Assembly: GCA_965215055.1 (NCBI GenBank)
Contig: OZ244046.1
Coordinates: 1,615,648 to 1,679,647 of the forward strand
Source: G965215055 sp965215055
Lineage (GTDB): Bacteria; Pseudomonadota; Gammaproteobacteria; UBA4575
Length of the DNA stretch: 64,000 nucleotides
Reading direction: 5' to 3'
Both the position numbers and the translations under genes were made by a program. The notes beneath the pieces were generated by a model. It searched no databases and had not been told where the DNA came from. It worked only from the letters and a program-made list of their open reading frames with translations. Shown here piece by piece: positions 9,805-16,380 of this stretch; position 1 is the first letter of the stretch, and each line of letters opens with the position of its first letter.

Positions 9805-10740
9805 ATGAAAAGAAGATATGCTTTTGCAAAGGTGGCAGGGATTGCCGCCGCGTTTCTCCTGTTCAACCAGGCCTGCGCCACGGGTATAAATAACGACACC
9901 AAGGCATTTACTCCGATAGCAGAAATGTCCTCGCGAGACTGGAATGATGCAGAGGAATTGCAACGGGTCTGGCAGGCCGCCCTGGTCAGGATTCCGGAAG
10001 GTAAGGATAAGTATCTGGCAGCAACAATGGCAACGTTGAATGAACAGAACATAAATCAGGCTGCCAGGTATCCGACCGTCATCTACCTGCATGGATGTAC
10101 GGGAGTATGGGAAGGCACGTATACCAGAATTGATCTGCTGGCAAGAAATGGTTATGCAGTCATCGCGCCGGTCAGTTTTGCAAGAAAAAAATATCCAAAG
10201 TCATGTGAACCGGAAACCAGGCGGGCAGGTTTTTACCGTGGCACGTTGAAAATGCGCCAGTACGATGCGGATTATGCAATTAAAAAGGCAAAAGCGCTTC
10301 CCTGGGTTGACTCCGGTAACGTGTTTCTGATGGGTTTCAGCCAGGGCGGTATTGTCACGGCAACGCTTGCCTCAACGTCCGGGCATACGTCGCTGCGTGC
10401 CCGAATCGTCGAGGGCTGGACGTGTCATGCTGGATGGAGTGAATATAAGGGTGTCAATGCGCCTGAATCAGAACCCGTACTCACCCTGGTAGGTGTAAAT
10501 GACCCCTGGTTTCAGAATCCGTGGACAAGAGGTGACTGTTCGAGCTGGGTGAACGGGGATAATGGAAGTATGTCCATTATTTATACAGACGATCCTTCGG
10601 ACCGCCAGCATGCATCAATGAAACGCAGGGGAGTACAGAGGAAAGTGCCGGATGAGTATCTGAGTCATCAGCATTCATTGCTGGAAAGCACAAAGGTACA
10701 GGAAGCTGTACTACAGTTTTTGCGCGCACATACGCAATAG
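9805..10740 (+). CDS. Secreted alpha/beta hydrolase (dienelactone hydrolase-like)
   Basis: The 311-residue product has a signal peptide (residues 1 to about 25, FLLFNQACA) and an alpha/beta hydrolase fold. The oxyanion region is YLHGCTG (about 94-100), the nucleophile Ser179 lies in GFSQGG, the acid is probably Asp233 in GVNDPW, and the base His288 or His290 in SHQHSLL. Several cysteines (98, 134, 207, 245) suggest disulfides and thus a periplasmic or extracellular protein. It lies between the export operon and the precursor array, transcribed away from the former and converging on the latter. A role in processing, degrading or resisting the exported peptides is possible but only an inference. 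A TATAAT lies 10 bases before the start, and no Shine-Dalgarno is evident. Confidence 0.8.
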   Translation: MKRRYAFAKVAGIAAAFLLFNQACATGINNDTKAFTPIAEMSSRDWNDAEELQRVWQAALVRIPEGKDKYLAATMATLNEQNINQAARYPTVIYLHGCTGVWEGTYTRIDLLARNGYAVIAPVSFARKKYPKSCEPETRRAGFYRGTLKMRQYDADYAIKKAKALPWVDSGNVFLMGFSQGGIVTATLASTSGHTSLRARIVEGWTCHAGWSEYKGVNAPESEPVLTLVGVNDPWFQNPWTRGDCSSWVNGDNGSMSIIYTDDPSDRQHASMKRRGVQRKVPDEYLSHQHSLLESTKVQEAVLQFLRAHTQ

Positions 10741-10806
10741 TCAGTCTTCAGAGTGCTCCGTGAATGAAAAACTCACCGCGGATTGAGTAACAGGTAGTCT
10801 CTTCTG

Positions 10807-11010
10807 TCAAAAACTGTCCGGTGGTAAGTTCGGATACTTTTGTCTAAAGCTCTCGAGCCTCTCGTACTTGTCGGGGTCGCTGCTGGTGCCGCCGGAAACC
10901 TCTTCCATCTCGGTGTCATCTACGGAACGGTTTTCCTTGTCCGTCTCGGTGTGCGTGTCCTGTTTACCTTTCACTTTTTCCGTCTGCGGGGTTTTCGTTT
11001 GCTCACTCAT
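10807..11010 (-). CDS. Double-glycine leader peptide precursor, array copy 1 (distal end)
   Basis: This 67-residue precursor is one of six paralogues. The leader (residues 1-41) starts MSEQTKTPQTEKVKG and ends DDTEMEEVSGG, the cleavage signal for a C39 exporter. The predicted released core is 26 residues, begins TSSDPDKYERLES and ends PNLPPDSF, and is charged and without Cys. The start follows a good Shine-Dalgarno (GGAGGTGAC). It is the last gene of the array and sits only 15 bases after copy 2. Its core is the least like the others. It is not a lanthipeptide substrate by composition. Activity as bacteriocin or signal is unknown. Confidence 0.85.
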   Translation of the reverse strand: MSEQTKTPQTEKVKGKQDTHTETDKENRSVDDTEMEEVSGGTSSDPDKYERLESFRQKYPNLPPDSF

Positions 11011-11025
11011 TTGGTTGTCACCTCC

Positions 11026-11211
11026 TTACGCATCATTACGCAGCTTTTCGAGCTGCTCGTGGTACTGGTCCTCGTAATCGCTAGTAGTGCCGCCGGAAAC
11101 CTTTTCTATCTCAGTGTCATCTACGGAACGGTTTTCCTTGTCCGTCTCGGTGTGTGTGTCCTGTTTGCCTTTCGCCTTTTCCACCTGCGGGGTTTTCGTT
11201 TGTTCACTCAT
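11026..11211 (-). CDS. Double-glycine leader peptide precursor, array copy 2
   Basis: This is a 61-residue precursor. The leader is nearly identical to the other copies (MSEQTKTPQVEKAKG to DDTEIEKVSGG). The predicted core is 20 residues, starts TTSDYEDQYHEQL and ends LRNDA. It is strongly charged, without Cys and with an amphipathic helical look. The DYxxxYHxQL pattern resembles DYDRYHQL in copy 4, suggesting common descent. A Shine-Dalgarno (GAGGAGGCGAC) precedes the start, and the repeated mini-frame MESWFT lies directly upstream. Confidence 0.85.
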   Translation of the reverse strand: MSEQTKTPQVEKAKGKQDTHTETDKENRSVDDTEIEKVSGGTTSDYEDQYHEQLEKLRNDA

Positions 11212-11336
11212 TTTTGTCGCCTCCTCAGGTAAACCATGATTCCATACATTCTTCCCGGCAGTTACGCAGTGCCACGATCAGGTGTCGGAAAAGTATTACT
11301 CTCCGAAACCGTTTCTGACACGTCTGGAAGTTTGTG

Positions 11337-11501
11337 TTACCGGGGGTGCCGGGGGTACCGATCGTGATCGCCTCTGCAGCCGCCGGAAACCTTTTCCATC
11401 TCAGTGTCATCTACGGAACGGTTTTCCTTGTCCGTCTCGGCGTACGTGTCCCGTTCGCCTTTCACTTTTTCCGTCTGTGGGGGTTTCGTTTGCTCACCCA
11501 T
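11337..11501 (-). CDS. Double-glycine leader peptide precursor, array copy 3 (short Cys-containing core)
   Basis: This 54-residue precursor starts MGEQTKPPQTEKVKG and ends its leader with DDTEMEKVSGG. The predicted core is only 13 residues, CRGDHDRYPRHPR, the only core with a Cys, placed immediately after Gly-Gly. Downstream of the stop (about 11300-11335) lies DNA matching the LPDGSGSG-coding end of other copies, but out of frame and one base shorter. The copy therefore seems to have been truncated by small mutations. The Shine-Dalgarno GAGGAGGTGAC is intact. It may be a decaying copy or a new short product. Confidence 0.7.
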   Translation of the reverse strand: MGEQTKPPQTEKVKGERDTYAETDKENRSVDDTEMEKVSGGCRGDHDRYPRHPR

Positions 11502-11583
11502 TTTTGTCACCTCCTCAAGTAAACCATGATTCCATACACTTTGCCCGGCGGTTACGCAGTGCCGCGATCAGGTGTCGGAAGTA

Positions 11584-11778
11584 TTACTCTCCGACACCGC
11601 TTCCTGACCCGTCCGGAAGCTGGTGGTATCGGTCGTAATCGCTCGGCTTAGCAGTGCCGCCGGAAACCTCTTCCATCTCAGTGTCATCTACAGAACGATT
11701 TTCCTTGTCCGCCTCGGCGTGCGTGTCCCGTTCGCCTTTCACCTTTTCCGTCTGTGGGGTTTTCGTTTGCTCACTCAT
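11584..11778 (-). CDS. Double-glycine leader peptide precursor, array copy 4
   Basis: This 64-residue precursor has the leader MSEQTKTPQTEKVKG to DDTEMEEVSGG and a 23-residue core. The core contains DYDRYHQ followed by the Gly/Ser-rich tail LPDGSGSGVGE. That tail is also seen in copy 6 and in the orphan fragment at 11863-11934, so it is probably the ancestral core end. The core has no Cys. The start has the Shine-Dalgarno TGAGGAGGTAAC 7 to 8 bases upstream. Confidence 0.87.
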   Translation of the reverse strand: MSEQTKTPQTEKVKGERDTHAEADKENRSVDDTEMEEVSGGTAKPSDYDRYHQLPDGSGSGVGE

Positions 11779-11862
11779 TTTTGTTACCTCCTCAAGTAAA
11801 CCATGATTCCATATACTCTGCCCGGCGGTTACCTAGCGCCGCGATAAAGTGTCGGAAAAGTA

Positions 11863-11934
11863 TTACTCTCCGAAACCGCTTCCTGACCCGTCTGGAAGTT
11901 TGTTGGCACCGCCGGAAACCTCTTCCATCTCAGT
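11863..11934 (-). pseudogene. Orphan leader-end plus core fragment of a seventh precursor
   Basis: Read from 11934 down to the TAA at 11863, this encodes TEMEEVSGG followed by ANKLPDGSGSGFGE and stop. It is the end of a leader and a full core of the same family, but it has no start codon or leader body and overlaps the 3' end of copy 5 in another frame. The bases at 11891-11933 are an almost exact direct repeat of 11960-12000. It is most simply the left-over of a tandem duplication that deleted the first part of one gene. Confidence 0.8.
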
Positions 11935-12097
11935 CTGGCCAAGGTGTACGCCACCCGGCTGGAAGTTTGTTGGCGCCGCCGGAAACCTTTTCCATCTCAG
12001 TGTCATCTACGGAACGGTTTTCCTTGTCCGTCTCGGTGTGCGTGTCCTGTTCGTCTTTCACTTTTTCCGTCTGCGGGGTTTTCGTTTGCTCACTCAT
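11930..12097 (-). CDS. Double-glycine leader peptide precursor, array copy 5 (rearranged core)
   Basis: I place the start at the MSEQ methionine (12097), as in the other copies and preceded by GAGGAGGTAAC. An upstream in-frame ATG would add 21 unrelated residues. The leader ends DDTEMEKVSGG. The 14-residue core is ANKLPAGWRTPWPD, with two Trp and three Pro, unlike the others. The coding sequence ends at the junction of a local duplication: immediately beyond it, another leader end plus core (11863-11934) is found out of frame. The junction bases match thiE over 18 bp. Confidence 0.8.
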   Translation of the reverse strand: MSEQTKTPQTEKVKDEQDTHTETDKENRSVDDTEMEKVSGGANKLPAGWRTPWPD

Positions 12098-12184
12098 TTT
12101 TGTTACCTCCTCAAGTAAACCATGATTCCATACACTCTGCCCGGCGTTACGCAGCGCCACGATCAGGTGTCGAAAAATATTACT

Positions 12185-12385
12185 CTACACTACCTCTACG
12201 TCACTGCTTCCTGACCCGTCTGGAAGTTTGTGGAACAGGTCGTAGTCGTCCTTGGGGTTGGCACCGCCGGAAATCTCTTCCATCTCAGTGTCATCTATGG
12301 AACGGTTTTCCTTGTTCGTCTCGGCGTGCGTGTCCCGTTCGCCTTTCATCTTTTCCATCTGCGGGATTTTCGTTTGTTCACTCAT
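12185..12385 (-). CDS. Double-glycine leader peptide precursor, array copy 6 (promoter-proximal)
   Basis: The start at 12385 is aligned with the other copies (MSEQTKIPQMEKMKG), and GAGGAGGTGAC is 7 bases upstream. An ATG 12 codons further up is in frame but reads through the Shine-Dalgarno and is unlikely. The 66-residue product has a leader ending DDTEMEEISGG and a 25-residue core with DDYDLFHK then LPDGSGS and an acidic tail DVEVV, without Cys. This is the first gene after the candidate promoter and the most diverged leader, so the other copies probably arose by later duplications. Confidence 0.85.
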   Translation of the reverse strand: MSEQTKIPQMEKMKGERDTHAETNKENRSIDDTEMEEISGGANPKDDYDLFHKLPDGSGSSDVEVV

Positions 12386-12448
12386 TGTAGTTGTCACCTC
12401 CTCATTCCGTACATTCTGCATAGTGTATGGGTTAGACTATCTCGTTTA

Positions 12449-12476
12449 GTATTATTTATACTTTCAAGTTTGTCAA
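12449..12476 (-). promoter_or_regulatory. Candidate promoter of the precursor array
   Basis: On the minus strand TTGACA (12476-12471) is followed after 16 bases by TAATAC (12454-12449), about 64 bases before the first precursor start. The region 12430-12540 is clearly AT-rich and also contains two similar TATATTAA(T/C)CCT(A/G)TATA segments (about 12490-12530) that could be regulator sites. The -35 box is perfect and the -10 weak, so the call is moderate. Confidence 0.4.
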
Positions 12477-12539
12477 AGTGCCAACGTCAATTATATTAAT
12501 CCTATATAAGTTATATTAACCCTGTATACAGTGCAATAT

Positions 12540-13820
12540 TTAAATTGTCTGCAATGATCGCGCAGCGATTTCAATAGTCTTTTCAATTTCCTTTTCACCA
12601 TGGGCAATTGAAACGAATCCTGCTTCGTAGGGAGAAGGTGCAAGGTATACGCCTTGTGCCAGCATATTGTGAAAAAACTTGTTGAAATGCGCCTGGTTGC
12701 ATGAGGTTACTTGTGAGAGATTGGTTATTTTTTCCTGTTCCGTGAAAAATAACCCGAACATGCCGCTTACATGGTTAGTGGCAAGTGGAAGGTTACTGTC
12801 TTTGGCTGCATTTGCTATGCCATCAACAAGCAATTTGGTTTTTTGGTGTAATCGGTTATAGAAGCCTCTTTCGGAGAGTAGTTTAAGCGTTGCCAAACCT
12901 GCCGCCATGGTGACGGGATTTCCCGACAGGGTACCGGCTTGATAGACTGGCCCGACGGGGGCAAGTGATTCCATGATTCTGCGTTCTCCACCCAGGGCAC
13001 CAACGGGCATCCCGCCACCCAGAATTTTCCCCAGGGTAGTTAAATCAGGGACAATTTTATAAAGCTGTTGAGCCCCTCCGCGCGCTACACGGAAACCTGT
13101 CATCACTTCGTCAAAGATAAGAATTGCTGCATATTCTGAACATAGCTTGCGCAGACCCTGTAAAAAACCTTCTACAGGCAGCACGCAGTTCATGTTGCCG
13201 GCGATCGGCTCGACGATTACACAAGCAATTTCCTCACCGAACTTTGCGAAAGCCTGCTCTACCCGTTCAAGGTCGTTGTACGTCAGGCTGATGGTGCACT
13301 CGGCGAGCTCGGGTGGAATGCCGGGTGAACTCGGTGTCCCCAGCGTCAATGCCCCGGAGCCTGCCTTGACTAGTAGAGAATCCCCGTGGCCGTGATAGCC
13401 GCCCTCAAACTTTATGATTTTATTACGCCTGGTGTAACCTCTGGCCAATCGTATTGCGCTCATCGTTGCTTCCGTACCCGAACTGACCATACGAACCATT
13501 TCTATGGATTCAATAGATTCGCAAACTATTTTTGCCATTTCAGTTTCGATTTCGGTAGGTGTGCCAAAGCTCAAGCCGTGTTCGGCAGCACGTTGTACGG
13601 CTTCAATCACCTCGGGATGGGCGTGTCCCAGAACCATTGCCCCCCATGAACCGACGTAGTCGATGTATTCCCTGTCGTGGATATCGTAGATGTACGCGCC
13701 CTGTGCGTGCTTGATAAATATCGGTGTGCCTTCGACTGCCTTGAATGCACGTACCGGTGAATTCACTCCGCCGGGTATATATTTTTGCGCTTCGTCGAAT
13801 GCCTGTTTTGAAGTCGTCAT
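12540..13820 (-). CDS. hemL: Glutamate-1-semialdehyde 2,1-aminomutase
   Basis: HemL converts glutamate-1-semialdehyde to 5-aminolevulinate, the second step of the C5 route to haem, using pyridoxal phosphate. The 426 residues match the usual length. Visible signatures are PGGVNSPVRAF at the N-terminus, GGYHGHGDSLLVKAGSG in the middle, IFDEVMTGFR for cofactor binding and the Schiff-base Lys in TTLGKILGGGMPVGA (about residue 265). It is a single gene on the minus strand, with 154 bases between its stop and the precursor array and 260 bases upstream in which I see no clear promoter. Confidence 0.97.
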   Translation of the reverse strand: MTTSKQAFDEAQKYIPGGVNSPVRAFKAVEGTPIFIKHAQGAYIYDIHDREYIDYVGSWGAMVLGHAHPEVIEAVQRAAEHGLSFGTPTEIETEMAKIVCESIESIEMVRMVSSGTEATMSAIRLARGYTRRNKIIKFEGGYHGHGDSLLVKAGSGALTLGTPSSPGIPPELAECTISLTYNDLERVEQAFAKFGEEIACVIVEPIAGNMNCVLPVEGFLQGLRKLCSEYAAILIFDEVMTGFRVARGGAQQLYKIVPDLTTLGKILGGGMPVGALGGERRIMESLAPVGPVYQAGTLSGNPVTMAAGLATLKLLSERGFYNRLHQKTKLLVDGIANAAKDSNLPLATNHVSGMFGLFFTEQEKITNLSQVTSCNQAHFNKFFHNMLAQGVYLAPSPYEAGFVSIAHGEKEIEKTIEIAARSLQTI

Positions 13821-14080
13821 GACGGATTAAGTCGGGAATTTTTTGGGAGGATCAGAGGGATACTGTCAACTCTCCTGGCTTGTCTGTTGACCCCTATTCC
13901 TCGAAAAAATTTCTGGTACGGTTCTTCCAGATTCCTTCTCAGATCAAATTGCGCATTCATAGTTGACTTGACGTAGGCTTGTGAACCGGGAGTGCTGAAA
14001 TTATATACTTCCTTCGACCATGCTGCATGTGAGACCTCAATTCACTGATGTCGGGTGGCAGTTCCACAATGGAGGCTTTT

Positions 14081-14701
14081 CTACTTGAACAACGCCTGAA
14101 GCTCTCGTGTCGCCTGCTGTGGTGATGGTGCTGCAAATATCGCACTGATAACTGCAATCATGTCTGCACCGGCCTGTAACAGCGGCTTGATATTTTCTTT
14201 GGTGATACCCCCGATTGCACATACCGGCACACGCAGTTCTTTTTTGGCACGGCTGATCAGGTCTATGCCGGCATGCGCGGCGTCGGGCTTGGTGGCAGAG
14301 CGTGAGAAGCCGCCGAATGCCACGTAATCTGCGCCGGCTGCTACCGCATGCAGCGCGTTATCAAATTGGTTGTAGCAAGAAGCACCAATAATTTTATTTG
14401 GCCCCAATATTTTTCTCGCCTTACTGATCGAACAATCACCCTGGCCAAGGTGTACGCCGTCTGCGTCAATTGATTTGGCCAATAGCACGTCGTCGTTGAT
14501 GATTAATTTCCTTCCTTCTTCATGCACGAGGTGCTTCAGTTCACTGGCAATTGTATGGCGATTATCGTGATCATCAGTCTTGTCTCTGTATTGAATAATT
14601 CTTACGCCGGCTGCCAGAATTTCAGCGACTGTATCTGCCATACTCCCTGCCTTGATGTAGCTGCTGTCTGCTATTACGTATAAGCCCTTCAGTCCGCACA
14701 T
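14081..14701 (-). CDS. thiE: Thiamine-phosphate synthase
   Basis: ThiE joins hydroxymethylpyrimidine diphosphate and the thiazole phosphate to make thiamine phosphate. The start chosen (MCGLKGLYVIADS) lies 11 bases after the thiD stop. A longer reading would overlap most of the end of thiD. The TIM-barrel motifs are visible: IIQYRDK (pyrophosphate binding), LIINDD, DGVHLGQGD, GASCYN, VAFGGFSRSATK and CAIGGIT. The product is 206 residues, normal for the family. It is co-transcribed with thiD. An 18-base stretch coding for the GVHLGQ motif recurs in precursor copy 5. Confidence 0.95.
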   Translation of the reverse strand: MCGLKGLYVIADSSYIKAGSMADTVAEILAAGVRIIQYRDKTDDHDNRHTIASELKHLVHEEGRKLIINDDVLLAKSIDADGVHLGQGDCSISKARKILGPNKIIGASCYNQFDNALHAVAAGADYVAFGGFSRSATKPDAAHAGIDLISRAKKELRVPVCAIGGITKENIKPLLQAGADMIAVISAIFAAPSPQQATRELQALFK

Positions 14702-14712
14702 GACAGGAGACC

Positions 14713-15504
14713 TTACTCCAGCCAGTGAAAACGGTTGGGGATTTTTTGTCCCATGCCAAGCTGGCGAGCGGCTTGCAGGCTCTTCCATGTGTACTCCTGT
14801 GCCTGGTGGCTGGCAGAGATCACGTCTTGTCCATGTGCCAAATACGCCGTAATCGCGGCAGCAAGTGTACAGCCGGAGCCGTGAAACTGACCAGGGAGGC
14901 GAGTCCATTTGTGTGTGTCGAGCTTGCGATTATTTCCGTATAAGGCGTTGCTCACTTCATCAATGCTTTCATGGCCGCTGGTAATCAGCACGTAGTGTGC
15001 GCCTCGCTCCAATATCGCCATGGCACAGGCGTCCAGTGTATCTGCTTCAGGTGTGAGTAATCTCGCTTCGCTGCCGTTTGGGGTCACTATGGTCGCCAGT
15101 GGAACCAGTAGTGTGTTGATTGCTTCGACGATGGCATCATTCGCCAGGCTCGCGCCTCCCCCCGCAGTGATAACAGGGTCGAGTACAACGGGAAGATCGG
15201 GATAGTCCGTGAGCAGAGTATGAATCGCCCGCACGGTTTCTTCACCACTTACCAGCCCGATTTTCACCGCTGCTATACTCATATCTTCAAGCACCAGACG
15301 CGCTTGTTCGATGATCATCCGCTCGCTTATTTGTTCTGTTTCGAGCACGTTGGTAGTATCCTGAGCAGTGACGGAAGTAATAACTGGAGCGGCGTGGCAG
15401 CCAAGGCTTGCAAGGGTTTCGATATCTGCCTGCGCGCCTGCGCCGCCTGTTGGATCTGAACCCGACATTACCATCGCTACGGGAATTTTGGCGAGTTCAC
15501 TCAT
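14713..15504 (-). CDS. thiD: Hydroxymethylpyrimidine/phosphomethylpyrimidine kinase
   Basis: ThiD phosphorylates HMP and HMP-phosphate to supply the pyrimidine half of thiamine. The ATG at 15504 (MSELAKIPVAMVMSGSDPTG) is preferred to an upstream TTG. The ribokinase-fold signatures are present: GSDPTGGAGAQADIETL, VLDPVITAGGGASL, TPNGSEARLL and the anion-hole motif LPGQFHGSGCTLAAAI. The 263-residue length fits. It is the first gene of thiD-thiE. A rubredoxin gene starts 16 bases away on the opposite strand, so the two divergent transcripts must share or overlap promoter DNA. No TPP riboswitch can fit there. Confidence 0.96.
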   Translation of the reverse strand: MSELAKIPVAMVMSGSDPTGGAGAQADIETLASLGCHAAPVITSVTAQDTTNVLETEQISERMIIEQARLVLEDMSIAAVKIGLVSGEETVRAIHTLLTDYPDLPVVLDPVITAGGGASLANDAIVEAINTLLVPLATIVTPNGSEARLLTPEADTLDACAMAILERGAHYVLITSGHESIDEVSNALYGNNRKLDTHKWTRLPGQFHGSGCTLAAAITAYLAHGQDVISASHQAQEYTWKSLQAARQLGMGQKIPNRFHWLE

Positions 15505-15520
15505 GTTGAAAATACGCAAA

Positions 15521-15703
15521 ATGGAAACATCCAGGCAGTATAAAACATATATGTGCGTGATATGCGGCTGGCTCTATGATGAAGCCAGGGGAGCGCCTGA
15601 AGAGGGCATAGCCCCTGGAACGTGTTGGGAAGATATCCCTTTTAACTGGCAATGTCCCGAATGCGGGGCGATGAAGGACGACTTTCAAATGGTAGAGATA
15701 TAA
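15521..15703 (+). CDS. Rubredoxin
   Basis: This small redox protein (60 residues from METSRQYKTY) carries one iron bound by four cysteines. Both knuckles are visible: CVICGWLYDE and CPECGAMKDDF. Rubredoxins pass electrons to oxygenases or peroxide/NO-detoxifying enzymes. The ATG at 15521 gives the family's normal length, since earlier in-frame starts would run antisense into thiD. A rubredoxin divergent from thiD is a common arrangement in proteobacteria. Confidence 0.95.
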   Translation: METSRQYKTYMCVICGWLYDEARGAPEEGIAPGTCWEDIPFNWQCPECGAMKDDFQMVEI

Positions 15704-15729
15704 CTGCCGGGGAAGCCATGTCGCAGTGA

Positions 15730-16281
15730 CTATTTTGATCCTTTTGCCAGATATGCAATTTTTGCAGAATGCTCCAGTGAGCAAGTCCATTTATATGCAA
15801 GGTCCAGCGATTCTGCGTGAGCGTACACGCCGTGCCCGCGGACGACCGTAATGCGGTGATGACGTAAAGCTGCTGCAATCAGTTCGGGCGATTTTTCGGA
15901 GTATTGGTCAAAAGGAATAGTATGGACAAGTACTCTTTTGAAATATAATTTTCCTTCAAAGTCATCAGGAACGAAGCTTTCTCCATTCATCGTCATTGCG
16001 ATCGTATACGGCCCGTGGCTGTGCAGCACCGCTTGTGTTGCGGGACAGTTCCTGTACGTTTCCAGGTGCAATCTTGCATCATAAGAGGCATTTTTGCCTA
16101 TGGTTCCATCCACGCCGCAGGCGATCAGGTCGTCTGCGCGCAACGTGTCTGCACAGGCTCCCGAGGGCGTGACCCAGATGGTATCTTGTTGACGCACGGA
16201 CGCATTGCCGCTGTGCGAATCGTTATAGCCGTATTGGCGCAGCCATGAGTAATAGCGAACCAGTTCTTCTTTAATGGACAT
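15730..16281 (-). CDS. Class II aldolase/adducin family protein
   Basis: The 183-residue product has the fold of L-fuculose-1-phosphate and ribulose-5-phosphate aldolases or epimerases, zinc enzymes acting on short sugar phosphates. The metal-site histidines are in AVLHSHGPYTIA and VVRGHGVYA. The phosphate-site motif is seen in SHSGNASVR near residue 25 and TPSGAC near 40. At 183 residues it is a little shorter than the fuculose aldolase type (about 215), closer to small MtnB/AraD-like members. The adjacent divergent PfkB kinase gene suggests pentose or nucleoside-derived sugar handling, but the substrate is not known. Confidence 0.82.
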   Translation of the reverse strand: MSIKEELVRYYSWLRQYGYNDSHSGNASVRQQDTIWVTPSGACADTLRADDLIACGVDGTIGKNASYDARLHLETYRNCPATQAVLHSHGPYTIAMTMNGESFVPDDFEGKLYFKRVLVHTIPFDQYSEKSPELIAAALRHHRITVVRGHGVYAHAESLDLAYKWTCSLEHSAKIAYLAKGSK

Positions 16282-16380
16282 GGATTAAAAAGCACTTTGC
16301 TCCGTATTTGGTTAGACTGGCATTTTATCCTGGCACAACCGACAAATGGCAAGTTATCAACTACGTAAAAGGATTGAACA

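Larger units (their letters stand above)
10807..12160 (-). repeat. Tandem gene array with repeated spacers
   Basis: Copies 2 to 5 of the precursor family are preceded by almost the same spacer. Each includes a GGCAGAGTGTATGGAATCAT-type segment and the Shine-Dalgarno GAGGAGGT, at about 11217-11250, 11508-11545, 11785-11825 and 12105-12145. Another shared block (TCGGAGAGTAATAC with CCGACACCTGATCG) follows the stop codons of copies 3 to 5. The unit is about 280-320 bp. The spacers are as conserved as the leaders, while the core-coding segments differ. This points to recent tandem duplication with selection or recombination focused on the core. Confidence 0.85.

Noticed and set aside
10807..12160. 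CRISPR-like alternation of repeats and variable segments
   Set aside because: Repeat units are about 300 bp and protein-coding, not 23-50 bp with short spacers; no cas genes are nearby.
12098..12160. N-terminal extension of precursor copy 5 (MALRNAGQS...)
   Set aside because: It reads through the conserved spacer and Shine-Dalgarno; the aligned MSEQ start fits all copies.
10840..12499. Several plus-strand open frames antisense to the precursor array, rich in Pro, Ser, Leu and Val
   Set aside because: They are mirror images of the repeated leader genes, have no ribosome sites and no family similarity; the minus-strand frames have perfect Shine-Dalgarno sequences.
15505..15520. A TPP riboswitch before thiD
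   Set aside because: Only 16 bases separate thiD from the divergent rubredoxin gene, too short for the aptamer.
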